A stretch of 64,000 bases of DNA, from positions 120,105-184,104 of the forward strand of contig JANQPV010000075.1 of NCBI GenBank assembly GCA_028285305.1. The letters are read 5' to 3'. The translations under genes and the position numbers were made by a program. This document shows positions 41,126-50,667 of this stretch, in pieces. This DNA comes from Alphaproteobacteria bacterium (GTDB lineage: Bacteria > Pseudomonadota > Alphaproteobacteria > SMXP01). Positions within the stretch are counted from its first letter, which is position 1. The number at the start of each line of letters is the position of its first letter. The notes below the pieces were generated by a model. The model searched no databases. It was not told the origin of the DNA and saw nothing but the letters and a program-made list of their open reading frames with translations.

Positions 41126-42502
41126 TCATTTGGTCTCACCTCGGCTGAGCCTGAAGATGAGGCCGCTTAAGAGCAGCAGACCAATCAGATTAGGCAGTGC
41201 CATCAACGCGTTCATGATTGACGCGAAGGCCCAAGCGATGTCCAATTTGAGCACGGCTCCCACACCTACCAAAAGCACCCACGCATATCGATAAGGTGTG
41301 ATAATTCTCACGCCGAACAAAAACTCAGCACAGCGTTCGCCGTAATAACTCCAAGCGATAATTGTCGTGAAAGCAAAGAAAATGAGACCCAGCGATACAA
41401 TCCATTCTCCCACCCCGGCAACGGGCAATCCGTGAGAAAAGGCAAGTGCGGAGAGAGGCGCTCCGGTTTCTCCGCTTGTCCAGACCGCCATAGCAGCGCT
41501 TCCGTCCACACTCGGCATCTGCACGGTGAGAATGACCAGAGCGGTCATTGTACAAATGATGATCGTGTCAATAAAGGTGCCGAGCATTGCAATCGTGCCC
41601 TGGCGGACCGGATTGTTGGTGCGCGCGGCCGCGTGAGCGATGGCGGCGCTGCCGAGACCGGATTCATTGGAGAACACGCCGCGGGCAACTCCAAACTGTA
41701 TGGCTGCGGCGACGGCGGCCCCTGCGAACCCGCCAACCGCGGCCGTCCCGTTAAACGCGCCCTCGAAAATAAGGCCGAACGCGCCGGGGATTGCAGGAGC
41801 GTTGAGGATCAAAATAAACAAAGCCGTCCCAACATAGACGAGCGCCATTGTGGGGACCACGCGCGAAGCAACGGACGCAATGGATCGTATACCACCAATA
41901 ATGACAGCAAAGGTGAGCACGGCCATGATCAAACCTGTGGCCCATTGGGGCAAGGACACAGCTTCCTGAAGCACGTCAGCGACGGAGTTGGATTGCACGA
42001 GGTTTCCGGCCCCGAAGGCCGCAATCATCCCCAGAAACGCAAACGTGGCCCCGAGCCACTTCCAGCGCGGTCCCAAGCCATTGGCGATGTAATACATGGG
42101 CCCACCGACAAATTCGCCGCGATCATCTTTCTCTCGAAACTGAACCGCCATAACGGCTTCCGAATATTTGGTCGCCATACCGACAAGCGCAGTCATCCAC
42201 ATCCAAAAGATGGCTCCCGGACCGCCGAGGAATAGGGCCGTGGCCACGCCGGCAATGTTGCCGGTACCAACCGTCGCGGAGAGAGCCGTCGTCAGCGCCT
42301 GAAACGGCGTGATCTCTCCGTCTTCGCCTTCATTTTTTTTGCCGCTCAGTGCGAGCGCAAACCCTTTTGGGATAGTGAGAATGGGTTTCAGGCGCAGGCC
42401 GATGGTCAGGTAGAGCCCGGTGCCCAAAAGCAGAACCAGCATGACAGGTCCCCAAACAAAGCCTTCAATTGATTGTAGTATTGGCAGCAACTGATCCTGC
42501 AT
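41126..42502 (-). CDS. AGCS-family alanine or glycine:cation symporter
   Basis: A 458-residue membrane carrier with the hallmarks of the sodium:alanine symporters: GKKNEGEDGEITPFQALTTALSATVGTGNIAGVATALFLGGPGAIFWMW, KYSEAVMAVQFREKD, GGPMYYI, RGVFSNESGLGSAAIAHAAA and TIIAWSYYGERCAEFLFG. About ten helices are visible. It imports alanine or glycine with Na+ across the inner membrane. ATG 42502 follows GAGGAGGGG. No regulator or metabolic partner is adjacent. Confidence 0.93.
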   Translation of the reverse strand: MQDQLLPILQSIEGFVWGPVMLVLLLGTGLYLTIGLRLKPILTIPKGFALALSGKKNEGEDGEITPFQALTTALSATVGTGNIAGVATALFLGGPGAIFWMWMTALVGMATKYSEAVMAVQFREKDDRGEFVGGPMYYIANGLGPRWKWLGATFAFLGMIAAFGAGNLVQSNSVADVLQEAVSLPQWATGLIMAVLTFAVIIGGIRSIASVASRVVPTMALVYVGTALFILILNAPAIPGAFGLIFEGAFNGTAAVGGFAGAAVAAAIQFGVARGVFSNESGLGSAAIAHAAARTNNPVRQGTIAMLGTFIDTIIICTMTALVILTVQMPSVDGSAAMAVWTSGETGAPLSALAFSHGLPVAGVGEWIVSLGLIFFAFTTIIAWSYYGERCAEFLFGVRIITPYRYAWVLLVGVGAVLKLDIAWAFASIMNALMALPNLIGLLLLSGLIFRLSRGETK

Positions 42503-42643
42503 GGATGGCCCCTCCTCTGGTGGTGAGCCCACTCATACAAGAAGAATCGCCTGAGGGGAAATGCGGGATAGTTCTACTCGTGAGGACGGGGGGATCACCG
42601 AGGGCGCCGGCTGGACGGGGATGTTTCGCCGTCCCGACCAAAT

Positions 42644-42673
42644 CAAAAAAAGGGCCGGGGCAGTGCCCCGGCC
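42644..42673 (-). terminator. Terminator of the first TonB receptor gene
   Basis: On the minus strand a perfect ten-pair stem (GGCCGGGGCA with TGCCCCGGCC around one base) is followed by C and a run of seven T. It lies 28 bases beyond the receptor's stop codon. Confidence 0.85.
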
Positions 42674-42700
42674 TTTCATCTCAGAGAACTGAGAGTCTAT

Positions 42701-45166
42701 TTAGTTGAAACGGGTCCGCAGCGTCAGGCCGAACGTACGAGGCGCTTCGAGGAAGGCGCCGCGAGAGGCTGCGCGCAACGGCGTGTTGAAGGTAACGTTC
42801 CGTGTTTGCTGATCGAATACATTGGTTGCAAACGCTTCGATCGCCCACAAACCGTCAATGTCACCGAAGCCGGCCCGCAGGTTGACTTTTCCGTTTGCCG
42901 ACTGATAGTCGTCAACCGTATCGACACCATTGGTCGGATCGATCGGCTGTGTGCTCGTCCGGCGCCGGGTCTCAGCCCGCAAAGAGGCGTTGAAAAAGCT
43001 AGTGAAATTGTTTGCAATGTCGCGCTCGTAAGTCGCGCCTACGACACCCACCCAGAGCGGTGCATTCGTCAGAGCGAAGCCGCACAGCGAACTCACCGGG
43101 TTGGCAGTGCCGTCAATCAGTTCTTGCGCATGCGATACATTATCTCCATCGCAGTCTGACGGGTAACGAGAGTCCGCATACGTAATGCTTTGAGTCAGTG
43201 TGAGCCCGTCAAAGAAACCGGATTGAACGAATTCAGCTTCAATGCCGGTGCTTACAGCTTTTTCGACATTGAACGTCGTAAACTGAACGCCGGTAAACTC
43301 CAAGACTTGGAAGTCATCGATCGGCATGTGGAACGCGGCCAAATTGGCGCTCACCCGATTGTCAAAGAACGTGCCTTTCAGGCCCAGTTCATAGGAGTCA
43401 ACGGTCTCCGCGCCAAATCGCGGATCGGCGCCGCCAACAGCTGCTGTCGGATCAAGGTTGAAGCCGCCTGCCTTATACCCATGTGAATGAGTGAAATAGA
43501 CATTCGTATTGTCGGTCAGGTCGTAGCCCAAGCTAACCACGTAGGTAAGCTCGTCGTCTGTGAACTCGCCGCGATCATCCGTTGGGAAGTTCGCAGCCGC
43601 TCCGCTAGCGACGTCAGCCGCGAACGGAAAACAAGAGACACCCGCCGTTGTCGGGTTGGCTGCAACGCCCGCTGGTCCAAGCGCTGCCAGAACAGCTAAG
43701 CATCCAGGCGAACTCGCCGCGGTTTGAACGCCGGTTGCGTCTTTTTCATCGCGAACGTAGCGCGCACCCAAAGTCAATGTCAGACGATCCGTCAGGTCCA
43801 GAGTGTTGTGGGTAAAGATCGACCAAGAGGTGGCTTCCTGATTGTAGAGGTTGTCCGCAAAGGATCCAGGAAAGAGTGCGGCATTCGGAACAATATTCGC
43901 GACGGCCGCCGCCCCTTCGCCGGCCGCAGCAGCGGTAGCAGCTACGTAAGCGGCATAGTCGTCTTGAAGCTGAAGAACTTGGAGTTCTTCAATGTCCTCG
44001 TCCGAATAGAACCCGCCGACCATCCAGTTCAAAATACTGTACTCACCCTGCAATCGAAGTTCGTGAGTCATCGTCTGGTTTTCGGAGTACCCTTCGCCGG
44101 CGGACCCAGGCGCGTCGGGCGCTTCGCCAGCCTGGAAGACATCCAAACCGACAAAGTCAGAGTCGCGGATACCTATGCTCTCGAAATCGCGGTAAGAACC
44201 GATATAGGTAAGGTTCACGGGTCCAAGGTCCCAATTCACCTGACCAGAAATGCCCCATTGGTCGTTGGAATTGTCCGCTCGCCCGTTGGAGTTGGTGTTA
44301 CGGCTTTGCAAGTTCTCCGGGCCGAATTGGAGGACCCCACCACTGTCATCTAAGCCAAAACCGGCAAACGCACCCGCGCCATTGAGCGGGTCAGCTATGA
44401 TGGAAGCGTGACAGCAGGCTTCATCCGCATCGGCATAATCTGCCAATAATCGAAACTCAAAATTATCCGTAGGCGCCCAATTCACTTCGCCGCGAAGATA
44501 GTAGCGGTCGCGATCATAGGTATCGGGTCCGCCGGTCAAACTCTCGACGGTACCGTTCTGATCGCGCCAAGCGCCAGTAAAGCCAACGGCCAGCGTGTCT
44601 TGAATGAGCGGAATACTGCCGCCTGCTTGAATGTTCTTCGCATCGAAGTTTCCATACGTCGCGTTGCCGTAAGCACTGAATTCGCTCAAATCGGCTTTCT
44701 TGGTGCGGATGACCAACGCGCCGGCGGATGTGTTTCGGCCAAACAGCGTGCCTTGAGGTCCACGAAGCACTTCGATCGCCTCCAAGTTCACCAATTCTTG
44801 GAGCGCAATGCCCGGACGGGACTGATAGACGCCGTCGATGAAAATACCGACCGCGCTCTCGAGACCCGTATTGTTCCCGGTCGTGCCGACGCCGCGCAGA
44901 CGCAAGGTCGTCCCTCCGGTTTCAGTGTCCGAGGAGTTGATGTTGAAGCTTGGCGACAGATTGGGCAGATCCTGCACACTGCGGATGCCCGCCCGTTCGA
45001 TCTGAACAGCGCCATACGCCGAAACCGCGATGGGTACATCGATTATGCTCTCTTCCCGCTTGGTCGCCGTCACGATGATTTCATCGATTTGGGCAAAAGC
45101 GGGTGCACTCAGGCCTGCCGCAAGCAGGGCCGAAGCACAGACGGTGCTTAAGCCTTTACATTTCAT
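42701..45166 (-). CDS. TonB-dependent outer-membrane receptor, paralog 1
   Basis: An 821-residue TonB-dependent receptor. Signal peptide MKCKGLSTVCASALLAAGLS with cleavage after AFAQ, TonB box-like IDEIIVTATKREES, plug domain with LPNLSPSFNINSS ... RLRGVGTTGNNTGLESAVG and VLRGPQGTLFGRNTSAGAL, then a 22-strand barrel ending in RTRFN, aromatic three residues from the end. It imports a scarce ligand using the proton motive force relayed by TonB; the close fit to the sphingomonad/hyphomonad type hints at plant- or terpene-derived compounds or siderophores, which is uncertain. Paralog 2 is encoded immediately upstream. No tonB, exbB or exbD gene is present. Confidence 0.93.
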   Translation of the reverse strand: MKCKGLSTVCASALLAAGLSAPAFAQIDEIIVTATKREESIIDVPIAVSAYGAVQIERAGIRSVQDLPNLSPSFNINSSDTETGGTTLRLRGVGTTGNNTGLESAVGIFIDGVYQSRPGIALQELVNLEAIEVLRGPQGTLFGRNTSAGALVIRTKKADLSEFSAYGNATYGNFDAKNIQAGGSIPLIQDTLAVGFTGAWRDQNGTVESLTGGPDTYDRDRYYLRGEVNWAPTDNFEFRLLADYADADEACCHASIIADPLNGAGAFAGFGLDDSGGVLQFGPENLQSRNTNSNGRADNSNDQWGISGQVNWDLGPVNLTYIGSYRDFESIGIRDSDFVGLDVFQAGEAPDAPGSAGEGYSENQTMTHELRLQGEYSILNWMVGGFYSDEDIEELQVLQLQDDYAAYVAATAAAAGEGAAAVANIVPNAALFPGSFADNLYNQEATSWSIFTHNTLDLTDRLTLTLGARYVRDEKDATGVQTAASSPGCLAVLAALGPAGVAANPTTAGVSCFPFAADVASGAAANFPTDDRGEFTDDELTYVVSLGYDLTDNTNVYFTHSHGYKAGGFNLDPTAAVGGADPRFGAETVDSYELGLKGTFFDNRVSANLAAFHMPIDDFQVLEFTGVQFTTFNVEKAVSTGIEAEFVQSGFFDGLTLTQSITYADSRYPSDCDGDNVSHAQELIDGTANPVSSLCGFALTNAPLWVGVVGATYERDIANNFTSFFNASLRAETRRRTSTQPIDPTNGVDTVDDYQSANGKVNLRAGFGDIDGLWAIEAFATNVFDQQTRNVTFNTPLRAASRGAFLEAPRTFGLTLRTRFN

Positions 45167-45322
45167 TTGAGAATATCCCTTCCTCACAAGTTAACACTCT
45201 AGCGCAACCAAATTGGAATCATGGTTACTGCTATGTCAGTGGTTCCCCCATCTAGGCTAACGAATTCTTAATGGACAAGACGGGAGGGCTGAATCGTGTT
45301 TCGTTCTGGAAAACAAACAGCT

Positions 45323-45361
45323 GTGATGTGGTCAATATGCTACAATTTTGGAGTGCGCTGC
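45323..45361 (-). promoter_or_regulatory. Conserved upstream element of TonB receptor genes, copy 1
   Basis: 39 bases, GTGATGTGGT ... ATGCTACA ... TGCGCTGC, aligned without gaps to 48713-48751 at about three quarters of positions. It is 157 bases before the receptor start; the paralog's copy is 165 bases before its own. Conservation of a noncoding block at a fixed distance from two diverged genes suggests a shared promoter or regulator site. Confidence 0.5.
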
Positions 45362-46010
45362 CGAAATAATCTTTCACAAATGCTGCAAGTGCGAAGAAGC
45401 GCGATGCATTAATGCATTGCACTATATTTGTGGGGAACGACCACATTTTGGATAGGATTCGACACTCTGCTCGCGGTTCTTAAGCCCAAAATGGGCGATG
45501 TTGAGTTCGGAATTTGTGGCTAGAGCGCACGTCGCCCGGCTCTTTTTTCTCCGATCAGAGCGCAAGATGGGGTCGCACGACTCTGACATTCACTCTTATT
45601 GGAAGCGATTTGGACGGAAAGCGGCCATTCGCAATAGTTGTCCGCTCCGCCTATCGAATCGACGCGCGAGGTGATGCCAAAGCAATGGAGAAGTGGATGG
45701 AGCCCGCCGGGTCATGCTTACGATGCTTGGGATCTCGCGGCCAGGAGGACACTCGGCCCTTCCTGGCCTTGGAAGAATTGTGTCAACAGTCGCGGAAGCC
45801 TTTCGATCGGCTTGGTCCCAGATGCCCCTTGAGCGCTTCGACGCTCTGCGTGGCGGCTGCCGGAGAAACATAGCTGGGGGGTGTGCCGACACGCGCAAGC
45901 GTCCCTTGTTATAGGGCATGTACGGGTGAGGAGTTTGGAGGGAAAGGGGACGGCGCCGCTGAGCCGGTAACAATGGCTGCGGGACCGACAGAGGGAGCCT
46001 TCGGCAGAGC
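45362..46010. other. Intergenic region between the two TonB receptors, no gene seen
   Basis: Part of the 900-base gap between paralogs. All open frames are short, overlap each other and lack ribosome-binding sites, family resemblance or codon bias. It may hold remnants from the duplication, but nothing can be identified. Confidence 0.5.
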
Positions 46011-46040
46011 AAAAAAAACCCCGGGGCCGAAGCCCCGGGG
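46011..46040 (-). terminator. Terminator of the second TonB receptor gene
   Basis: On the minus strand: CCCCGGGGC-TTCG-GCCCCGGGG followed by eight T. The C(UUCG)G loop is exceptionally stable. It starts 39 bases beyond the stop codon. Confidence 0.9.
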
Positions 46041-46079
46041 GGTACTTGTGATCTCAGAGCGTTACTTCTGAGAAAGGGA

Positions 46080-48548
46080 TTAGTTCAACCTACCGCGAAT
46101 TGTGACACCGTAGGTCCGAGGCGCTTCCAGAAAGGCGCCACGAGATCCAGCTCGAAGCGGGGTATTGAAGGTCACGTTTCGAGTTTGCTGATCGAAAATG
46201 TTCGTTCCCCAAAGCTCGATGCCCCAACCGCCATCGATATCGCCGAAGCCAAGGCGCATATTCACCTTACCGTTGGCGCTCTGATAATCGTCGACCGTGT
46301 CAGCGCCTGTTGTCGGGCTCACCGGCTGCGTGGACGTCCGACGGCGAGATTCAGCTCTTAGGCTGGTGTTAAAGAACGCGGTGAAATTGCCCCCGATGTC
46401 CTTCTCATAAGTGCCACCGATAATTCCCGTCCACAACGCGGAGTTCGTTAAGCGGAAGCCGCACAGAGAGCTGACAGGAGTGTTCGTACCAGCCAGAATC
46501 TCCGCCGTATGCGTGATATTGTCTCCGTCGCAATCGTCAGGATACCGCGCATCGGCAAAGGTTACCGACTGATTCAGGTTGAATCGGCCGCCGCCCGGTC
46601 CTTCCCAGCTTTCCACCAGTTCAACTTCAACACCTGAGCTTTTCGCTTTGGGAACGTTGAACGTCTGGAATTGAACGCCGGTAAACTCGAGAACCTGGAA
46701 GTCCTCCATATCCATCAAGAACGCTGCGACGTTCGCACGGACATGGTTGTTAAACAAGTCTGCTTTCAAACCCAATTCGTAAGAGTCCGTAAGTTCAGCC
46801 TTGAAACGAGGATCCGCTCCACCGGACGCCGCCGTCGGATCTAAATTGAACCCGCCTGCTTTGTACCCATGCGAATGAGTGAAATACACATTCGCATTTT
46901 CGGTAAGGTTGTAGCCCAAACTCACGGTGTAGGTGAGTTCGTCATCCGTGAAGCTTTGCTGAGCCGCCGGGAACTCTACTGGAGAGAGCGGTAAACCGTC
47001 AGCCGCGGCCGCAAATGGGAAGCATGAAAGACCGATCTCGAGGCCTGATGCCGTACCGCTTGTCTTCACCGCCGTACATGCGTCGCTTTCAGCACGAAGT
47101 TGGTCAAATGTTCCGTCTTTCTCGTCACGCACGTATCGTGCACCCAGGGTCAAGCTTAGGCGCTCAGTTATGTCGAGCGTGTTGTGAGTAAAAATTGACC
47201 AAGACGTCGCTTCTTGCGTGAAAAGGTTGTCGGCGAAGGCGCCTGAGAAGCCATCGCTGATTTCCGCAGCAATGATCTCTGCCCCGTCATCACCCGCGAT
47301 CACCGCCGTGGTTGCGATGTAACCAGCATAGTCGTCTAGCAATTCAAGCGTCTGAAGCTCTTCGATATCTTCGTCCGCATAGTACCCACCGACCATCCAG
47401 TCCAATCGGTTCCAATTGCCTTGCAAGCGCAATTCGTGGGTCATGGTTTCGATCTGCTGAAAGCCGTCAGAGGCATTGGTCATATCTTCGCCCGCTTGGA
47501 ACACCGGCAAATAGACAAAATCCGAACTCTGCAAAGAGGTTGCTTCGAAGTCCCGGTACGAACCGATATAGGTCAAATTGGCAAAACCAATGTCCCAATT
47601 GAACTCTCCGGAGAAGCCCCATTGTTCAAAGTCGTTCCGGAAGCCTTCCGAGTTTGACTCCCTGTTTTTGATGGCGTCTGGACCGAAAGCGTCAACACCA
47701 CCGCGCGCACCGCCCACGGCCGGGTTCACCGCACCGAAAAAGGCGCCCGCTGGATCGCTTATGATAGCGGCATCGCAGCACTGCTCATCGGCATCGCCAT
47801 AATCACCGATCAAACGGACGCTGATCGTCTCAGTGGGCTCCCAATTCACTTCACCGCGACCGTAGTAGCGGTCCCGTGTCCGGCTTTCACCATCGTCAAT
47901 CAATCGGCTGCCTGGCGCAACGCTTTCCATGAAACCGTCTTGTTGCCGCCATGCACCGGCGAGACTCACGGCCAATTGGTCTTGAATCAGAGGATAGCTG
48001 CCGCCGGCTTGAATGTTAGCCCCGTTGAAGTTGCCGTATGTGGCATTACCCCAAGCTTCCATGTTTTCGAGATTGGCTTTTCGGGTCCGAACGACCAGCG
48101 CGCCGGCTGAAGTGTTCCGGCCGAACAGCGTGCCTTGCGGTCCACGAAGAACCTCAATGGCTTCGAGGTTAATGAGCTCGCCCAGTGCGATACCTGGACG
48201 AGATTGATAAACACCGTCGATAAAGACACCGACCGCACTCTCAAGGCCCGTGTTGTTGCCGGTCGTACCCACACCGCGAAGACGCAATGTTGTGCCCTGC
48301 GACTCCGTTTGCGACGAGTTCATCGTAAAGCTCGGCGACAAATTCGGAAGATCACGGAGGTCTTTAATACCTGCACGCTCGATCTGCACCGAATTATAAG
48401 CGGACACCGCAACCGGGACGTCCTGTATGCTCTCTTCCCGCTTGGTCGCCGTCACGATGATCTCATCGATCTGGGCAAAAGCAGGTGCACTGAGCCCCGC
48501 CCCCAAGAGGGCTACCGCACAAACTGAGCTTAAGCCTCTCAACTTCAT
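46080..48548 (-). CDS. TonB-dependent outer-membrane receptor, paralog 2
   Basis: An 822-residue receptor closely similar over its whole length to the one at 42701-45166: signal MKLRGLSSVCAVALLGAGLS, AFAQ cleavage, IDEIIVTATKREESIQDVPVAVS, plug TTLRLRGVGTTGNNTGLESA and LFGRNTSAGALVVRTRKANL, and a barrel ending in RGRLN. Differences concentrate in extracellular-loop-like segments, so ligand specificity probably differs. AGGAAGGGG precedes the start. Tandem duplication with conserved upstream DNA implies parallel regulation. A TetR-led export operon lies on the other side, divergent, 570 bases away. Confidence 0.93.
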   Translation of the reverse strand: MKLRGLSSVCAVALLGAGLSAPAFAQIDEIIVTATKREESIQDVPVAVSAYNSVQIERAGIKDLRDLPNLSPSFTMNSSQTESQGTTLRLRGVGTTGNNTGLESAVGVFIDGVYQSRPGIALGELINLEAIEVLRGPQGTLFGRNTSAGALVVRTRKANLENMEAWGNATYGNFNGANIQAGGSYPLIQDQLAVSLAGAWRQQDGFMESVAPGSRLIDDGESRTRDRYYGRGEVNWEPTETISVRLIGDYGDADEQCCDAAIISDPAGAFFGAVNPAVGGARGGVDAFGPDAIKNRESNSEGFRNDFEQWGFSGEFNWDIGFANLTYIGSYRDFEATSLQSSDFVYLPVFQAGEDMTNASDGFQQIETMTHELRLQGNWNRLDWMVGGYYADEDIEELQTLELLDDYAGYIATTAVIAGDDGAEIIAAEISDGFSGAFADNLFTQEATSWSIFTHNTLDITERLSLTLGARYVRDEKDGTFDQLRAESDACTAVKTSGTASGLEIGLSCFPFAAAADGLPLSPVEFPAAQQSFTDDELTYTVSLGYNLTENANVYFTHSHGYKAGGFNLDPTAASGGADPRFKAELTDSYELGLKADLFNNHVRANVAAFLMDMEDFQVLEFTGVQFQTFNVPKAKSSGVEVELVESWEGPGGGRFNLNQSVTFADARYPDDCDGDNITHTAEILAGTNTPVSSLCGFRLTNSALWTGIIGGTYEKDIGGNFTAFFNTSLRAESRRRTSTQPVSPTTGADTVDDYQSANGKVNMRLGFGDIDGGWGIELWGTNIFDQQTRNVTFNTPLRAGSRGAFLEAPRTYGVTIRGRLN

Positions 48549-48712
48549 GCTTATTCCCCTTCCTCACTAGCCGGTTGGACCGGCCCTTAAACATTAACGT
48601 AGTCTTAAAAGTAATGCGCGACCCAAAGCTGGAGTCAGCATTGTCAAGCAGCCTAGTACGAACGGAGTCGCCCTGTCGCTCTATTTTTAGGCATCGAATA
48701 AAACAGTCAGGC

Positions 48713-48751
48713 GTGATGTGGTGAAAATGCTACATGCAATGGTTGCGCTGC
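48713..48751 (-). promoter_or_regulatory. Conserved upstream element of TonB receptor genes, copy 2
   Basis: Counterpart of 45323-45361: GTGATGTGGT, ATGCTACA and TGCGCTGC are identical, the bases between are changed. It lies 165 bases before the second receptor's start. Confidence 0.5.
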
Positions 48752-48958
48752 AGCAGAGCGCTCGCGATTTTCGTGCTGCATCGCAAAAGTGAGACAAAAA
48801 TATCGCACTGCAACAACACGTTATGATAGATCACGTGAGCAGAAGCTTGAGCCTTAATCAGGACTTATCACGCGGGAGGCCCGCGTTACGACGCTCTTGC
48901 GCACAGAAACATACGTCCTTGAAGTGCACTCTGTGCGCTAAGTCTTGCGGCCTAAATA

Positions 48959-48975
48959 GTAAACAAATTGTTTAC
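48959..48975. promoter_or_regulatory. 17-base palindrome upstream of TetR-LolA-ABC operon
   Basis: GTAAACAA-A-TTGTTTAC, perfect 8-base arms. It lies 143 bases before the TetR start, in the region where the operon promoter is expected, and has the form of a TetR-family operator. The CAAACA/AAACAA arms resemble the dyad at 24788-24805. Confidence 0.6.
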
Positions 48976-48980
48976 CTATC

Positions 48981-48999
48981 AATGGAGTAAAGCTCCATT
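48981..48999. promoter_or_regulatory. Second palindrome, AATGGAG-TAAAG-CTCCATT
   Basis: Seven-base arms around five bases, starting five bases after the 17-base palindrome. It may be an additional protein site or a hairpin in the leader transcript of the TetR-led operon. Confidence 0.45.
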
Positions 49000-49118
49000 A
49001 ATGAGAGTGGGCCGCGAAGGAATCCGGACTGTGCAGTCAGCCTGAGCGCTAAAACAACTTCAAGAGCCCAGACAGCGAGATATTGACGAACTGACCCAAA
49101 GTGCATAAGTGGTCAGTT

Positions 49119-49868
49119 ATGGATATCGCTGACATCAGGTTCGCCTTGAAAGAGATAGACGCTTTTGTCTGGCCCACCGAGGACGCAAAGCTGCGCAACA
49201 AGCGTCAGAGGATCTTAGAGGCGGCCACACATTTGTTCGTCCGCAGCGGATACCGCAAAACCAGTATTGACGAAATCGCCCAGCGTGCAGCCGTCGCCAA
49301 AGGCACCGTCTACCTGTACTACCGCAACAAGGCGGAGCTAGTATACCACGCGCTCGCCTTAGAAGAACGCAAATACTTGGAGCGCCTCATTCCGACGGCG
49401 GAACACGAGCTGGACCCGTCCGACCGTTTACGAGAAATCATCCGGCTGATTATAGTGATCAGCCACGAAATGCCGCTCTACACAAGCCTCGTGACCGGTG
49501 ATCACGAAATTGAGGTTGCTCTGCGGGAATTGCAGGAGACCGATCGCTCCGTCTTTGCGGAAATCATCAAAGTACAACGCGACTTCATCATTCAGGTGCT
49601 TGATCTGGCAACAGGCGGCAAGCTGTCTTCAGATGAGCTGCAAAAACGGGGTCAGATCCTCGTCGACCTTCTCTACGGCGTGATCACTTTTTCACATACC
49701 AACCAAAATGATTTGCCTTGGGAGGAGTATGCGTCTGCGATGGCGGATATTCTCATTGACGGAGCGCTTGGTCACTGCACGCAAGACACGTCGTGCCCAA
49801 AAAAAGAGATGGACGAACCGCTGGACGACACCAAATCAGTAAAAGGACAAAAGGCCCCTAAGTCATGA
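49119..49868 (+). CDS. TetR/AcrR-family regulator heading a LolA-ABC operon
   Basis: A 249-residue regulator with DNA-binding region RNKRQRILEAATHLFVRSGYRKTSIDEIAQRAAVAKGTVYLYYRNKAELVYHAL (about 26-80) and a larger-than-usual acidic C-terminal extension ending KKEMDEPLDDTKSVKGQKAP. Its stop overlaps the start of the LolA-like gene (ATGA at 49865), so it is translated with the transport genes and probably controls them in feedback. ATG 49119 or GTG 49101 may be used. Palindromes at 48959-48999 are likely targets. The ligand may be the lipid or lipophile handled by the exporter. Confidence 0.85.
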   Translation: MDIADIRFALKEIDAFVWPTEDAKLRNKRQRILEAATHLFVRSGYRKTSIDEIAQRAAVAKGTVYLYYRNKAELVYHALALEERKYLERLIPTAEHELDPSDRLREIIRLIIVISHEMPLYTSLVTGDHEIEVALRELQETDRSVFAEIIKVQRDFIIQVLDLATGGKLSSDELQKRGQILVDLLYGVITFSHTNQNDLPWEEYASAMADILIDGALGHCTQDTSCPKKEMDEPLDDTKSVKGQKAPKS

Positions 49869-50659
49869 CGCATGTAAAAAGAAACTCTGCACTCTTTCTT
49901 CGAAGTGCCCCTTGGCTCTCGTTGGCAGCCGGCATGTTTCTGGCGTTCGGCTCAGCCACCGGTTGGGCGGCCGACCGCGACGCCAATGCTCTTTTGGACA
50001 AAGTCGATGATCTCTACCGCGGAGAATCGTCTCAAGGGCAAATGACAATGACGATCGTGACCAAGAATTGGACCCGGACATTGATCGCCGAAGTCGCTTC
50101 CAAAGGCAAAGACAATTCCTTGATCCGCATCGTTTCGCCAAAAAAAGAAAAAGGGACATCGACGCTCCGGGTGGCCCGCGATATCTGGAATTATCTACCC
50201 AAAGTTGACCGCGTCATCAAACTGCCGTCATCCATGATGAGCGTGTCGTGGATGGGAAGCCATGTAACGAACAACGATCTCGTACGGGAAAGTCGGTTTG
50301 CTGATGACTTCGATTGTACCGTCGCATTTGATGGTCAGAAGGCAGGACGGTCCATGGTGGAGATAGATTGCATTCCGCACGAGGAGGCAGCCGTTGAATG
50401 GGGCAAAGTTGGCCTCTCCATGGATGGCGATAGCGAGCTCCCGTTGGAAGTACGATACTATGACGAGGACTTGGGATTGGCGCGCACGATCACCTACGAA
50501 GACGTGAGAGTGATCGATAACCGGGAAATACCGACCAAATTGATTGTAGTGCCGACGGATGATCCCGGGGAAAGCACAACGGTATCATATGATCAGCTGA
50601 CGTTCGATGTAGAGCTGGAGGACGCGCACTTCTCGCTCAGAAAGCTCAAGGAAAGTTAG
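49865..50659 (+). CDS. LolA-like periplasmic lipid/lipoprotein carrier
   Basis: A 264-residue exported protein. The signal peptide (basic MTHVKRNSALFLRS, then PWLSLAAGMFLAFGSATG and cleavage near GWAAD) is followed by the opening of the outer-membrane lipoprotein-sorting superfamily: ALLDKVDDLYRGESSQGQMTMTIVTKNWTRTLIAEVASKGKDNSLIRIVSPKKEKGTSTLRV, then WNYLPKVDRVIKLPSSMM and MGSHVTNNDLVRES. The fold is a half-barrel with a hydrophobic groove that ferries acyl chains through the periplasm. It is not the housekeeping LolA but the family often linked to RND or ABC exporters. It overlaps the TetR gene and precedes both permeases by 8 bases. Confidence 0.85.
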   Translation: MTHVKRNSALFLRSAPWLSLAAGMFLAFGSATGWAADRDANALLDKVDDLYRGESSQGQMTMTIVTKNWTRTLIAEVASKGKDNSLIRIVSPKKEKGTSTLRVARDIWNYLPKVDRVIKLPSSMMSVSWMGSHVTNNDLVRESRFADDFDCTVAFDGQKAGRSMVEIDCIPHEEAAVEWGKVGLSMDGDSELPLEVRYYDEDLGLARTITYEDVRVIDNREIPTKLIVVPTDDPGESTTVSYDQLTFDVELEDAHFSLRKLKES

Positions 50660-50667
50660 GTGAGACC

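Noticed and set aside
45362..46010. Several ORFs of 60-140 codons between the TonB receptors
   Set aside because: They overlap on both strands, lack ribosome-binding sites and have compositionally random translations.
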